Source: a bacterium (GTDB lineage: Bacteria; Oederibacteriota; JAAXVQ01; JAUVAV01). Taken from it: 64,000 bases of DNA. Numbering within the stretch: position 1 is the first letter of the stretch; every line of letters starts with the position of its first letter. The position numbers were made by a program, and so were the translations under genes. Under the pieces are notes generated by a model that worked only from the letters and a program-made list of their open reading frames with translations, did not search any database and was not told the origin of the DNA. Below are positions 54,202 through 63,885 of the stretch, in pieces. The stretch covers positions 103,397 through 167,396 of the forward strand of contig JAIORK010000026.1 in NCBI GenBank assembly GCA_021108215.1. The letters are read 5' to 3'.

Positions 54202-54915
54202 TCATTTCACCAAATCCAGCATATCCCGTACCGCACAATCAATTCCGACCAGCGCTGAACGCGCAATAATATTATGACCGATATTCAAATCTTCGATCCC
54301 GGCAATCCCCGCCACCGGGGCCACATTCTGGTAGGTCAATCCGTGACCCGCATTGACACGCAATCCTTTTTCCTGTGCCAAACGCGCACCAACGACAAGC
54401 AGCTGAAATTCTTTCCGAATATCCGCCTCTTTTTTCGCCCGGGCATAGGCGCCGGTATGTAATTCTACAAAGTTGGCACCTGCCTCTGCGCCGGCAGTAA
54501 TCTGCTCCGGCGTAGGATCAATAAACAAAGAAACCGTTATCCCGGCTCTTTGAAGACGTAAAATCATAGGTTGCAGCTTTGCCAATTGATTGGCAACATC
54601 CAAACCGCCCTCCGTGGTAAGTTCCTCGCGTTTTTCCGGAACCAAAGTGCATTCCTCCGGTTTAATTTTTGTCGCAATTTCAACCATTTCAGGCGTGGCC
54701 GCCATCTCAAGATTAAGTTTGGTTTTCACAATTTCGCGCAATAAAAAAACATCACGATCCTGGATGTGCCGCCGGTCTTCCCGCAAATGCACCGTAATCC
54801 CTTCCCCGCCGGCTTGCTCCACCAAAACAGCCGCGGCAATCGGGTCCGGTTCCAATTCCTTACGCGCCTGGCGCAAGGTTGCAATATGATCAATATTTAC
54901 ACAGAGGTTAGCCAT
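54202..54915 (-). CDS. pdxJ: Pyridoxine 5'-phosphate synthase PdxJ
   Basis: 237 residues. [19 protein letters not shown], the phosphate site [49 protein letters not shown], and [18 protein letters not shown], all diagnostic. Condenses deoxyxylulose phosphate with aminoacetone phosphate to pyridoxine phosphate. Overlaps glmM by 19 bases. 236 non-coding bases separate it from glmS. Confidence 0.97.
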   Translation of the reverse strand: MANLCVNIDHIATLRQARKELEPDPIAAAVLVEQAGGEGITVHLREDRRHIQDRDVFLLREIVKTKLNLEMAATPEMVEIATKIKPEECTLVPEKREELTTEGGLDVANQLAKLQPMILRLQRAGITVSLFIDPTPEQITAGAEAGANFVELHTGAYARAKKEADIRKEFQLLVVGARLAQEKGLRVNAGHGLTYQNVAPVAGIAGIEDLNIGHNIIARSALVGIDCAVRDMLDLVK

Positions 54916-56297
54916 GTGATGATCCTCCTTTTGCCGTGGCCGATTTTGGCAGCCACGGCATCACCGATACGATGCGCCCACAGCTCGGCCTGCTCACCGG
55001 TCTCAGCTTCCACCATGACACGCGCCAAAGCTTCGGTTCCGGAATAACGCAGGTTGACCCGGCCGCGGTCTTTAAGCGCTTTTTTTGAGGCTTTAACCTC
55101 GTCGCTTACTTGCTTGATTTTCATTAAATCCGGGCGGCGCTTTACCGGGATATTAACCAGTAGTTGCGGAAAATCACGCCATCCGCCTGCCAATGCCGAG
55201 AGTGGCCGGTTGGTTGCTTTCATCACATCCAAGACTTCCAGTGCGGTCAGCAGTCCATCCCCTGTCTGGCTTAAACGCGGCAGTAAAATATGCCCGGACT
55301 GTTCTCCGCCCAAAACCAATCCTTTTTTCTCCATCGCTTGAGAAACATAGCGGTCCCCTACCGTGGTACGCAACAGATGGATCTTTTTTTCTTTTAAATA
55401 AAGTTCCAGCCCCAAATTACTCATCACAGTCGAGACCACAGTCCGTTTGGCCAGCTGCCCTTTCCGGGCGTAATGCATTGCCAGGATCCCTAAAATACGG
55501 TCGCCATTGACCACCCCGCCTTTTTCATCAATAAGCATGACCCGGTCACCATCACCGTCAAACGCCAGACCGGCCTGGAATCCACCAGAGCGGACTTTCC
55601 GGATCACGCTTTCCAGATGGCAGGACCCGCAATGGTGATTGATATTGATCCCATCGGGCTGATCGTGCAAATAGGTGGCCTTGATACCCAAGGCATCAAA
55701 CACCGGTGGCACCGTACGACAGGTAGCGCCATTGGCAAGGTCCGCCGCCACCTTGAGCCCCTTTAATTTCCGGTCAACAAAACGCTTGATCAAATCCCGG
55801 GTATACACCCGGGCTGCCTCGCCAAAACAATCAACAATGGTCCCTATTTGGATACCGGTTTGGGGATGATTCCGCCTGGCTGCGTGCAGTTTTTTTTCTA
55901 AAACCGCCTCGCTTTTTTCCGGAAATTTCCCGCCGGTGGCGGCAAAATATTTGATCCCATTATCTTCCGCGGCATTATGTGACGCTGATATAACAATCCC
56001 TGCATCCAGCTTGTAATGACGTGTCAATTGAGACACCGCCGGTGTGGGAATCACACCAAAACGCATCACATGCGCATTGCCGCTGGCCAACCCGGCGCTG
56101 AGCGCCGCAGCCAGTGCGGGTGAAGAAATCCGGGTATCCCATCCCAGACCGATATGCACCCGCCGCTTAAATTGCGCGGACAAAACCTCGGCTGTGATCT
56201 CGCCTAAGCGGAGCACTTCCGCCACATCCAAAGGACCCTGATTCGCCAACCCGCGGATCCCATCCGTTCCAAAATATTGTTTACTCCCTTTTTGCAT
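54897..56297 (-). CDS. glmM: Phosphoglucosamine mutase
   Basis: 466 residues from the ATG at 56297 (GGGAG 6-7 bases upstream; upstream ATG and TTG codons sit on the ribosome-binding site). Opens [13 protein letters not shown]. Active-site serine in [17 protein letters not shown], the Mg site [12 protein letters not shown], sugar loop GGEQSGHI and the C-terminal phosphate loop [16 protein letters not shown]. Converts glucosamine-6-P to glucosamine-1-P after GlmS. Slightly longer than the usual 445-450 residues. First gene of the glmM-pdxJ-glmS group. Confidence 0.96.
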   Translation of the reverse strand: MQKGSKQYFGTDGIRGLANQGPLDVAEVLRLGEITAEVLSAQFKRRVHIGLGWDTRISSPALAAALSAGLASGNAHVMRFGVIPTPAVSQLTRHYKLDAGIVISASHNAAEDNGIKYFAATGGKFPEKSEAVLEKKLHAARRNHPQTGIQIGTIVDCFGEAARVYTRDLIKRFVDRKLKGLKVAADLANGATCRTVPPVFDALGIKATYLHDQPDGININHHCGSCHLESVIRKVRSGGFQAGLAFDGDGDRVMLIDEKGGVVNGDRILGILAMHYARKGQLAKRTVVSTVMSNLGLELYLKEKKIHLLRTTVGDRYVSQAMEKKGLVLGGEQSGHILLPRLSQTGDGLLTALEVLDVMKATNRPLSALAGGWRDFPQLLVNIPVKRRPDLMKIKQVSDEVKASKKALKDRGRVNLRYSGTEALARVMVEAETGEQAELWAHRIGDAVAAKIGHGKRRIITWLTSV

Positions 56298-56400
56298 ACA
56301 CATCTCCCTCAACTATCATCCAAATCCACGAATGCCATTGTATTGAAAATATTGAGGGTTATAGTAGCATAGGCATGATAGGGGCGCAAATAAAATCAAT

Positions 56401-56424
56401 TTGCCCGCTCTAAAGAGCGGGCAA
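56401..56424 (-). terminator. Hairpin between the glycosyltransferase gene and glmM
   Basis: Perfect 10-base stem TTGCCCGCTC-TAAA-GAGCGGGCAA, followed on the minus strand by ATTGATTTTATTTG. About 180 bases after the glycosyltransferase stop and about 100 before glmM, so it probably isolates glmM transcription. The U-tract is interrupted. Confidence 0.55.
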
Positions 56425-56606
56425 CCCAAGAAAGTTCCGGACTTCAATCATCTATCCTGTCAGGGAATTAGGCTATGCTTTATAAAAAATCATTATTACA
56501 CTCCCGCATCATCCGCAGCCAACACACTAAAACGATTGAAAAACAGGATTATTTAAGTCCTCAGAATAAAACCAAAACACAATAAACCACAGATGATATA
56601 AATTCA

Positions 56607-57311
56607 CTATGATGAAAAAAGTCCGTACTTAACTATACAATACACAGCCCGAAACGCATCTTTCAGGCTTATCTTCTTTCCTTCTTCATATGAACGACCA
56701 TGATAAGATATGCCTGCTTCGTAAAACCGCAAACCTTTTTTAGCCAGTTTAATCGTCATTTCCGGTTCAATCCCAAAGCGTTTTTCATAGAGTTTGATGC
56801 TCTGAATATGTTCCCTTCTGAATGCTTTATAACAGGTCTCCATATCCGACAAATTAAGATTACACATCATATTGCAAAGCGTGGTCAATAATTGATTCGC
56901 CACATAATGCCAGTAAAAATGAATCCGGCGGTATTTGGCGGTTATAAACCGGCTGCCATAAACCACATCGGCTTCATCCTTTATAAACGGCACCATTAAA
57001 TCATAGTAATCCTGCGGATCATACTCAAGATCCGCATCCTGAATAATCACCACTTCATTTTTAGCATGTTTAAACCCTTCACGAATCGCTCCGCCTTTTC
57101 CGGAATTTCCAGGCAGGGTGATTATTTTCAAATCCTGATCCTTGAGCCCTTCTAAAATATCAGCGGTTTTGTCTTTTGAGCCGTCATTGACCACAATGAT
57201 TTCTTTTTCAATCTCAACTGCCCTGACGCGATAGATTATCTCGGCAATTGTTCTTTCTTCATTGTAAGCCGGTATAATGACTGATAGTGTTGGATAATTC
57301 ATTTTTTCCAT
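56607..57311 (-). CDS. Family 2 glycosyltransferase (polyprenyl-phosphate sugar synthase type)
   Basis: 234 residues from the ATG at 57311 (AGGAG 6 bases upstream). GT-A fold with LSVIIPAYNEERTIAEII, IIVVNDGSKDKTADIL, NSGKGGAIREGFKHAKNEVVIIQDADLEYDP (the metal-binding DxD equivalent), and FGIEPEMTIKLAKKGLRFYE. Resembles DPM1-like enzymes that make a dolichol- or undecaprenyl-phosphate sugar, here without membrane helices. The GT-C-type membrane protein immediately upstream could use that lipid-linked sugar as donor (inference). Confidence 0.9.
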   Translation of the reverse strand: MEKMNYPTLSVIIPAYNEERTIAEIIYRVRAVEIEKEIIVVNDGSKDKTADILEGLKDQDLKIITLPGNSGKGGAIREGFKHAKNEVVIIQDADLEYDPQDYYDLMVPFIKDEADVVYGSRFITAKYRRIHFYWHYVANQLLTTLCNMMCNLNLSDMETCYKAFRREHIQSIKLYEKRFGIEPEMTIKLAKKGLRFYEAGISYHGRSYEEGKKISLKDAFRAVYCIVKYGLFSS

Positions 57312-57486
57312 CAAATGCTCCTATATATATTTCATGAGATCGCTCTTCAAAAAAAACAACTGAATTGTAGCAAATCTGTCCTCTTTAATCAGTCCTTCTC
57401 TGTGTTTTTTCGTTCTTCGCCAATCTTACTCCGACATTTCCCGGGACAACCACGCGGCCGATTAGTTGCAACATATTTAATTGCAT

Positions 57487-59082
57487 TTACTTTTGCCCAA
57501 TTTTAACAGGAGTCGAAAGGATAGTTTGGCCTTTATTTTTTTTAAAAACTGATAAAATCTTGGCACCTTTAACACGTACAGAATAAAACTCGTTTTTATA
57601 ATGATATTCATTTTTTCTGGTACGATATCCACCAAAAATATAGTCCGCTTCCTCTCTTAGTTTGACATAGCTAAGACGTGCCTGTTGTTCCGGACTAAGT
57701 AGAAAGCGATTGGTTCTAGCGGGTGTAGTATCTGCATATATCTTGATAGAATCACTTTGGTCGTGTTTTAAAATATATTCCAGAGCCTGCTTATTCGACA
57801 GACCCCAATAGTCCATTTCAAAGTTAAATCGCGCTCCACTTATTCCACCAACCAGTTTATTAAAGTACACATTTTGATAAGGATGATATGTAATCATTGA
57901 AAAAATAATTGGTGAAAAAATGATTGCTACAAAAACAAAAGAAGTTGCTTTTATAAAACGAAACGAAAGTGATTGGATTAATTTTAAAAACACTTTGTAA
58001 GAAAACCGAATTCCTAAAATCGCTAATAGTAGCAAGGCCGGATAAATAAAAAACATTTGCCGCCAAGCATCATATACAGTTGAGCGAAAAACAATAATTG
58101 ATAGTAATGGAACAAAAAACCATAAAAGCGGGAGAACAAATGGATGAAATTCAGCATAAGCACGATTTTTCCGACTAATTACTTTTACGACAAAATCAAT
58201 AATTCCCACAAGAAAAAAGAATAAATAAACCAGCGGTGTCGTAATCGAAATCCATATCGGAATATAAGAAAAAGGTAATTTTGTTGCCTTTATTATTTCA
58301 CCATCAAATAAAACAGATTGGCCCCAGGGGAATTTCGCCATGACTATAAAAGCAGCCACAAAACTCTTTATTGGATCATTCCACAATGGGGGCTGAAATA
58401 ATATTGTAAAAATAAATGACCCTACAATGTAAGTAAGGAAATGATTTCTAATAAAGATTGAAAATTTTTCCTTTTTAAACAAACTATTAAAAAACATCAT
58501 TGAAAAAGTTAACGGTAAAATCAGGATTCCCAAAATGCGAATATCTATACAAATACTAGTTGTGACCGCATGAATTAATGCCCAGAACCATGTCTTTTTA
58601 TCTGCAAACTTAACTAAAGTAAACATTGCAATAATAAAACTCGATAAAAAGGGTATATCTTTTGAATTATAGAAAGCATGTGCAAATATTCTAGGACTAA
58701 GAATAAGCATGGTACAGCCCAAAAGCGCCAATCGCCAATCTTTTAAAAAAAACAGACACAATAAATAAAAGAAAATGACACTAATGTAAAAATATATGAA
58801 AGTAATCAGATGGCGACTATGATATATCTTCTGAGTATCTGTTAGATGAAACGTTTTCTCACTGGCATATAAAACCAGTTCAAAAAAAGCCCCATAGTGC
58901 CTATCTCGATACGTTAATAATTGTTCATCATGATCAGCTATATAATTCCATATGATTTCGCCATAACCTTTCTGTATAGGTTCGTCCCATGAAAGCCCGT
59001 AATGCTTATAAATGCTTATTCCGATCATTAGGAAAAAAACAAAATAGATAATTGGAATAATTGTTTTTAGACTCAGCTTCAC
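57487..59082 (-). CDS. Polytopic GT-C-type glycosyltransferase-like membrane protein
   Basis: 531 residues with about 10-11 hydrophobic helices and a soluble C-terminal part. After the first helix comes HYGLSWDEPIQKGY, with Asp33-Glu34 in the first periplasmic loop where GT-C enzymes such as ArnT and PMT keep catalytic acids. SPRIFAHAFYNSKDIPF in a later loop fits this family. Probably transfers a sugar from a lipid carrier at the outer face of the inner membrane. The gene is visibly AT-rich (many Phe, Ile, Lys, Tyr) relative to the housekeeping genes. Acceptor unknown. Confidence 0.75.
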   Translation of the reverse strand: MKLSLKTIIPIIYFVFFLMIGISIYKHYGLSWDEPIQKGYGEIIWNYIADHDEQLLTYRDRHYGAFFELVLYASEKTFHLTDTQKIYHSRHLITFIYFYISVIFFYLLCLFFLKDWRLALLGCTMLILSPRIFAHAFYNSKDIPFLSSFIIAMFTLVKFADKKTWFWALIHAVTTSICIDIRILGILILPLTFSMMFFNSLFKKEKFSIFIRNHFLTYIVGSFIFTILFQPPLWNDPIKSFVAAFIVMAKFPWGQSVLFDGEIIKATKLPFSYIPIWISITTPLVYLFFFLVGIIDFVVKVISRKNRAYAEFHPFVLPLLWFFVPLLSIIVFRSTVYDAWRQMFFIYPALLLLAILGIRFSYKVFLKLIQSLSFRFIKATSFVFVAIIFSPIIFSMITYHPYQNVYFNKLVGGISGARFNFEMDYWGLSNKQALEYILKHDQSDSIKIYADTTPARTNRFLLSPEQQARLSYVKLREEADYIFGGYRTRKNEYHYKNEFYSVRVKGAKILSVFKKNKGQTILSTPVKIGQK

Positions 59083-59263
59083 AATATATCTCCTGATTAT
59101 TCCTTTTTTTCTAGCAAGAAGTGTAAAAAAACGACTTAAACCTTTTTCTTTTTATAGGTCTCTTTCCCAATCAAGTATGACATATTTCACAATTTCTATT
59201 TGATTCACTTTTTCATTCGAATATTCAGTGTGTCCTAGGAGACTGAATATTTAGTCGTTTTTA

Positions 59264-59355
59264 TCATACCCGCACGCAGTAAGCGGGTATCCAGTGACTT
59301 TTAATTTCTTTAAAATCAAAGCGTGTGGATTCCCGACAAGAGCATGCGGGAATGA
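59264..59355. repeat. MITE-like element with 30-base imperfect terminal inverted repeats
   Basis: Left end 59264-59293 begins TCATACCCGCACGCAG, right end 59326-59355 ends GCATGCGGGAATGA; the reverse complement of the right end matches the left over most of 30 bases. Interior is a short A/T spacer. Lies in the 353-base gap 59083-59435, which also has a 10-base perfect hairpin (AATATTCAGT / ACTGAATATT, 59220-59251) and no credible gene. Confidence 0.65.
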
Positions 59356-59435
59356 CAACATAATAAAACAAACTAAATGCTCAGGCTCTTAGTAGAAATA
59401 ATATTATATGTGTATATGTTCCTTATACCGGATTT

Positions 59436-60758
59436 TTATTTCAACATTTTTTTATTTAAAATCCCGCTTAAAAATTGCGGATCACGCCAATCCCACAATC
59501 TCTTCGGATCTTGATCAATATTCGTTGGAACAAAATTCCAGTATCGTCCAGATTCCCGGACTGCACCATTACCATTTATTACAATGCTGGTAAATGCCAG
59601 CAATAAAAAAACTACCCAAGAGGCTTTTTTCCATCTCCAGGATTGAATATCCATTTGCATGAAAGGGACCATGAAATAGATTAAATAAGGAACCATATCA
59701 GAAAACAAACGATAACCAAAAGAGTGTCCTCCCCACCACATGGGCCAAATGGAGATCACTATCCAGTGCAACATGATAATAGCAATAAGAAAATAATCTA
59801 ATCTCTCAACTTTATGAAACTTTATTTTTATAATAAATCCAATTATTGAAAATATAAATATAGGCGAAAATACTAATAGCCCTCTGGCTGGACTAAACAT
59901 ATTCCCGGATAACCCCACTAAAAACTCAGACCAGGCAAACCCTATTTCAGGTTGATAATAAGGCGAAAACAAAGAATGATAAACACTTAAGTTGTGTAAT
60001 AAAAACGGAACAGCAATTACGGATGCCCATAAAAGATAACGCAAAAAATATTCTCGATGTTGCCAAAAAATATATATAGTAAGAAGTATAACCGAAAGAC
60101 TATTGGTGGGACGTGTTATATATGCCATCGCTAATGTCAATCCGGCAAATTGAACAAACTCAGGACGCTGCTTTGCCTTTATAATAAAGAACAAAGTCAA
60201 AATGAGCATCATCATCGATGGTCCGTGTTGCCATAGTGCGCGGCTTGCTGTTGGCCAGGCTGCGGTACCAAAAGCAAATATGGCCGTAAGCAGCAAGCTT
60301 CTTTTCCTGCCCAAAAAAAGACGAATTAACCCAAACATCAGCACGACTGTCAAAGACATATAAAAACAAGCTATAAAAAATTCCAAACCAGTAGGATATT
60401 TCCCTTTAAAGTACTCATTGAAATCAAATTTATCTGTCGCGCCAGTAGTTGACCCTAGTGCCAGTACGCGACGAAAAGTCAAATCCGCAACAAAAACAAA
60501 TGGCAATGCCATGACAGAAGAACCTATTGGATACTGAGAATAATAGTGTCCGAAATGCTTTTCCACCTCGCGTTTTCCTTCGTCCTCAAAAAATTCCATA
60601 TATTCATCTATATCTGTGTTGTGTTCCTGGATAATGCTCATCGCGGTATATAAAGACCACCGCGAATCATAAGGCCAATAAACAGCTTTAGAAAAATATA
60701 TCGTGAATACTGAAAAAAATATAATTAACAAAAATATTGTATTATTTACTTTAAACAT
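59436..60758 (-). CDS. Polytopic membrane protein, possible GT-C glycosyltransferase
   Basis: 440 residues, about 10 hydrophobic helices. Loop motifs after helix 1: KAVYWPYDSRWSLYTAMSII with an Asp in the expected GT-C position, then KYPTGLEFFIACFY, ASRALWQHGPSMMM, AYITRPTNSLSV, SPARGLLVFSPI and WWGGHSFGYRLFSD. I have seen this arrangement in uncharacterised bacterial membrane proteins of the GT39/GT83 sort but cannot name a family. AT-rich like the neighbouring gene at 57487. Likely acts on cell-envelope or protein glycans, by analogy only. Confidence 0.65.
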   Translation of the reverse strand: MFKVNNTIFLLIIFFSVFTIYFSKAVYWPYDSRWSLYTAMSIIQEHNTDIDEYMEFFEDEGKREVEKHFGHYYSQYPIGSSVMALPFVFVADLTFRRVLALGSTTGATDKFDFNEYFKGKYPTGLEFFIACFYMSLTVVLMFGLIRLFLGRKRSLLLTAIFAFGTAAWPTASRALWQHGPSMMMLILTLFFIIKAKQRPEFVQFAGLTLAMAYITRPTNSLSVILLTIYIFWQHREYFLRYLLWASVIAVPFLLHNLSVYHSLFSPYYQPEIGFAWSEFLVGLSGNMFSPARGLLVFSPIFIFSIIGFIIKIKFHKVERLDYFLIAIIMLHWIVISIWPMWWGGHSFGYRLFSDMVPYLIYFMVPFMQMDIQSWRWKKASWVVFLLLAFTSIVINGNGAVRESGRYWNFVPTNIDQDPKRLWDWRDPQFLSGILNKKMLK

Positions 60759-60981
60759 CTCTTGCCTCTTTACATATTGGATTTTTAAATCCTAATTTCT
60801 ATTCCTACCAATACAAATTGAATAAATATACTTTATTACTAATTTGGTGGGATATCTAAATACTATTGCTAATTATAGTTAGTGCTTAAAATGAATAATA
60901 GGTCGCCCTTTTAAATCAACTTCCGTTTTTTTGCCGTAAATAACCATTATAATAAGCAATATATATCTTTGCTGAATAAAA

Positions 60982-61779
60982 TTAATACCCGATTGCAATC
61001 CAGCTAAAACCAGCATTAGCTCCAGCTGTCCCATCTGAATTAAAAATATGAATATATGCTATATTATCATCAGAATCATCAACGTATCCAGCAGCTTCTC
61101 CACCATTACTTAATGATCTTCGTGAAACAATCAATACCGGTTTATGTGTAAATACATTACTAAACGTTATTGTCGCATTTCCGAATTCATTTGTCATTCC
61201 AGTCCCCACCATAATTTTTGGCTGTACCCATTCACTGCCTGCACTATCATAAACCTTCGGTGCAAAAGATGCGTTGGTCTGTGTGACCGATCCTGCGAGC
61301 GCTCTTAAAAAATCAGTTGAATCAAGATTATCCAGCTGTCCTGCATTCGTGGCGCTGGTGGCACTGGTGGCGGTATCTGCGCTGGTGGCGTTCCGCGCAC
61401 GAAAAGCATACCCCACACTGGTCAACTTTTTCCTGGGCGTCATCTCCGTATCAGGATTAACGGTGATACCCAAATAATACTCTTCATTAAAATCAAAGCT
61501 CGACAAATCCATGGGTGAACTCGCCGCACCTATCTGAATATTAAAATAACCGTTCTTTGTATCCACACTATGCACTTCACTCCCAATAACATTGGATGGA
61601 CTTGATGCTACCGGATCATTGTATAGGGTAATGGTCATAGCATACGTACCGTCGGCATATGGATCGCCCGAATGATTTGTTAAACGTCCTTGGTAATTGA
61701 TCACATTGGGAATTGCCGCCAATGCCATCTGCGTCGCGAGCAACACCAGGCCTATTGACCAAACTATGGTTTTCTTCAT
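60982..61779 (-). CDS. Secreted 'YQG'-domain protein with short stalk
   Basis: 265 residues. Signal peptide MKKTIVWSIGLVLLATQMALA; GGAGG box 6 bases before the ATG. Residues 25-130 are the same module as in the gene at 608-1879 (INYQGRLTNHSGDPYADG, then MTPRKKLTSVGYAFRAR). Next a stalk-like ATSADTATSATSATNAGQLDN ending in LDSTDFLRA, a pattern common in trimeric fibre proteins. The C-terminal 95 residues (VQPKIMVGTGMTNEFGNATITFSN... AYIHIFNSDGTAGANAGFSWIAIGY) form a beta-rich head with aromatic end. Probably an exported fibre. Function unknown. Confidence 0.75.
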   Translation of the reverse strand: MKKTIVWSIGLVLLATQMALAAIPNVINYQGRLTNHSGDPYADGTYAMTITLYNDPVASSPSNVIGSEVHSVDTKNGYFNIQIGAASSPMDLSSFDFNEEYYLGITVNPDTEMTPRKKLTSVGYAFRARNATSADTATSATSATNAGQLDNLDSTDFLRALAGSVTQTNASFAPKVYDSAGSEWVQPKIMVGTGMTNEFGNATITFSNVFTHKPVLIVSRRSLSNGGEAAGYVDDSDDNIAYIHIFNSDGTAGANAGFSWIAIGY

Positions 61780-61799
61780 TTTAAGCCTCCGCTTTGTCC

Positions 61800-62390
61800 C
61801 TATTTCACCAGGGCAATTTTTTTCTTCACGATTGTGGTTTTACCATTATTTCCTTTGGCCTTAATCAGCATGATATAAACGCCATTTGCAAGATTGGACA
61901 CATTCCACCGCCAATAATTTTTCCCCGCCGGTTTCATATCCCATCGCTTGGAAATCACAAATTGATTACTGGTGGTATACACCTTAATCTCAACATCTGC
62001 GGCTTCTGATAAATGAAAGTAAATATGCGCGGTATGTCCGCGAATCGGATTGGGTGCTGCATACACCCATTTTTTCGATAAAATCTCTTCCCCAAAATTC
62101 CTTATAGGTGTTTGCGTGGGTGAGGGGGTTGATGTAATCGTTGCTGTGGGTGTCGCCGTCGGCAGAGGAACAACAAAATCATTATAATAACCGGATTGCA
62201 GTATCGATATCTCATCATTGCACTGACCGATCAATGGCTCACCAATCGAATCCACAATATCATATGTAGCCGACGTAGATGTATTGCCACCCGCATTGAG
62301 AATAGACTCATCTATAACATAAATCGCAGATTGCATCGCACTGACGGAAGACGAAATTAGAAACAACATTAAAACTAATAAATATTTCAT
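61800..62390 (-). CDS. Secreted protein with TP linker and FlgD/Por-like C-terminal domain
   Basis: 196 residues from the ATG at 62390 (GAGGGA upstream; the ATG at 62405 has no box). Signal peptide KYLLVLMLFLISSSVSA. A small N-terminal domain (NTSTSATYDIVDSIGEPLIGQ... ILQSGYYNDF) is reminiscent of the left-edge gene (TNYDELAAIGQSGQG... NYSLHAGF). Then PLPTATPTATITSTPSPTQTP, and a C-terminal Ig-like module with YAAPNPIRGHTAHIYFHLSEAADVEIKVY, NLANGVYIMLIKAKG and a basic end. Such FlgD_ig or Por-secretion-like tails often anchor or sort surface proteins. 20 bases before the YQG-domain gene, so one transcript. Confidence 0.72.
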   Translation of the reverse strand: MKYLLVLMLFLISSSVSAMQSAIYVIDESILNAGGNTSTSATYDIVDSIGEPLIGQCNDEISILQSGYYNDFVVPLPTATPTATITSTPSPTQTPIRNFGEEILSKKWVYAAPNPIRGHTAHIYFHLSEAADVEIKVYTTSNQFVISKRWDMKPAGKNYWRWNVSNLANGVYIMLIKAKGNNGKTTIVKKKIALVK

Positions 62391-62560
62391 GATATCCCTC
62401 TTCATTTAAGTGTCAAAATTGTAGCAAAATCACAAAATTAAACCAACATAATATAGAACAAATTCTCTGGTTGTATTTCATTCATTTCCGGGCATCCACG
62501 GACCGGAGGAAGATCACACCACCCCTCTGATTTCTCTTTTCGACTTTTCTTTGTTGCTGC

Positions 62561-62602
62561 CGGAGTTCAAATATAAGGTATTAACCGGACATTTGAACTC
62601 CG
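62561..62602. repeat. 12-base perfect inverted repeat downstream of lipoprotein gene
   Basis: CGGAGTTCAAAT (62561-62572) and ATTTGAACTCCG (62591-62602) with an 18-base loop, 40 bases past the stop at 62642. No U-run follows on the minus strand. Could be a weak terminator or a protein-binding site. Confidence 0.5.
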
Positions 62603-62641
62603 ACACGCATCATTTATCAAAGCGTGCTTTTTATCCCCGCT

Positions 62642-63385
62642 TTATTTTACGACATTCTTCTTCAACCAATATTGCATCCACAAATCAGCCTGTTCGGTTG
62701 CTTCATCACACAGAGGAATAATTTTAGCAGTATCAAATGCACCTCCAAATGAATATTTAATTTTGCTCATGGACTCAGCTTCGACGGAATGATTAATCGC
62801 AACGTTTCCTTCCCGATCAAGAATTGATAAAGTAACAGTGCACTTAACCGCCAACTTACCAAAACCCAAAAACTCTCCACCTATTTTAGATAAACGGTAT
62901 TCGGCGGATAAAAAAAGCACACCATCAATATCGGGCATCTGTTCGAGACTGGCTTTAATAGGATTTAAATCAAAGGTTGAAATCGCAATATATCCGGGAG
63001 GAGTCGCTACATTAAATGGCTTTAAAAAGAAATTTTCATTTTTTTTGATGGCCCGATAATGTGGTTTCATAATAATACTTTTTTCATCGGCAATTTCGCT
63101 GGGTAAAATCGAAGGATATAGGGTAAAAATAGTCTTGTGCAACTTCATTGCCATGGGAAATAAATCAAAATTTTTCTGATTCGAGCGCTTATTGATATCA
63201 AAAACAATTGAAGTCAGCTCACTTGTATCAATTCGTTTGTCACAGTAAACTGTCATAACCGCGATTTTTTTTAATTGCTGCAGGTAAATGGGATTAACCG
63301 TGCTTTTATTCAATCCTACTGACGCACAAGAACTCAGCAGTGGAACAATAACTATTAATCCTAATAGAATATTTTTATTTCTCAT
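62642..63385 (-). CDS. Lipoprotein, third member of the three-copy family
   Basis: 247 residues. Signal MRNKNILLGLIVIVPLLSSC with lipobox LSSC; AAAGGAGG box 5 bases before the ATG. After about 17 residues comes LQQLKKIAVMTVYCDKRI, then MPDIDGVLFLSAEYRL, a strand-turn VTLSILDREGNVAINH, and a helical end, in the same order as the lipoproteins at 2092-3117 and 14117-15016. Pairwise identity is low, so common ancestry is likely but not proven. Function unknown. Stands alone upstream of the secreted proteins. Confidence 0.7.
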   Translation of the reverse strand: MRNKNILLGLIVIVPLLSSCASVGLNKSTVNPIYLQQLKKIAVMTVYCDKRIDTSELTSIVFDINKRSNQKNFDLFPMAMKLHKTIFTLYPSILPSEIADEKSIIMKPHYRAIKKNENFFLKPFNVATPPGYIAISTFDLNPIKASLEQMPDIDGVLFLSAEYRLSKIGGEFLGFGKLAVKCTVTLSILDREGNVAINHSVEAESMSKIKYSFGGAFDTAKIIPLCDEATEQADLWMQYWLKKNVVK

Positions 63386-63540
63386 ACGTTCCTCCTTTAG
63401 CGAATGATAAAATCCGAAACATACAATACCCCCTTATAATAATGTTTTTTCTTCCTATTCCGTTAGACTAATTTTTAAAGAAATCCATGCATATAAAAGC
63501 ACATATTTATATTTTTTTTAGTGAGCATATTGAGGTCAAA

Positions 63541-63788
63541 ATGGGGGAGTTCCGGAGTGATAACGGTTTTGTTGCAATCATGAATCACCAAGGTAATTGC
63601 CGGGACAACACAGTTGTGAAATTATTTTGTCATACACTGAAAACGGAACACGTGTACTGGCGCCACTATCAAGCAAGATCAGAAGCCGCAACAAATTTAT
63701 TTGATTATAGCGAGACAGGTGTAGACGTCACTCGTATTTGGGATTTAAAAATCCAGCTGAATATGAGAGGATGCGAAAAGCATCTTGA
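63541..63788 (+). pseudogene. Degraded IS3-family transposase (orfB C-terminal remnant)
   Basis: One frame reads FRSDN, then GFVAIMNHQGNCRDNTVVKLFCHTLKTEHVYWRHYQARSEAATNLFDY, the typical IS3 integrase block (GNCWDNAVVESFFHTLKTE...), with the catalytic Glu replaced by Lys (VVKLF for VVESF). The expected terminus CRRHSYLGFKNPAEYERMRKAS and stop (63786-63788) is present but in another frame, after a small deletion near 63712-63722. A further deletion has removed the part between the HSD-like motif and GFVA. Clearly inactive. Flanked by TTGAGGTCAAA (63530-63540) and its inverse TTTGACCTCAA (63962-63972). Confidence 0.85.
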
Positions 63789-63837
63789 AATTATGTCCAT
63801 TTCATCGAGGGAAGATCACTCCGCCCCAGCTAAGGCC

Positions 63838-63885
63838 AGGCCTGCCCGGTACATACCGGGTGTCAGGCGAATACTAGCTCTGTAC
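63838..63885 (+). repeat. Partial copy of the dispersed CCTGCCCGG repeat
   Basis: CCAGGCCTGCCCGG, a CCGG-centred stem (CCGGTACATACCGG) and GTGTCAGGCGAATACTAG align with the central part of the copy in pilQ (CAGCCTGCCCGGC... GTGTCCGGCGAATGCTGG). It follows the transposase remnant. The rest of the right edge (63886-64000) shows no clear gene, although a minus-strand frame could enter from beyond 64000 and stop at 63969. Confidence 0.45.

Noticed and set aside
54014..54238. 74-residue minus-strand open frame between pdxJ and glmS
   Set aside because: Overlaps the pdxJ 3' end, resembles no family, has no convincing ribosome-binding site or protein-like composition.
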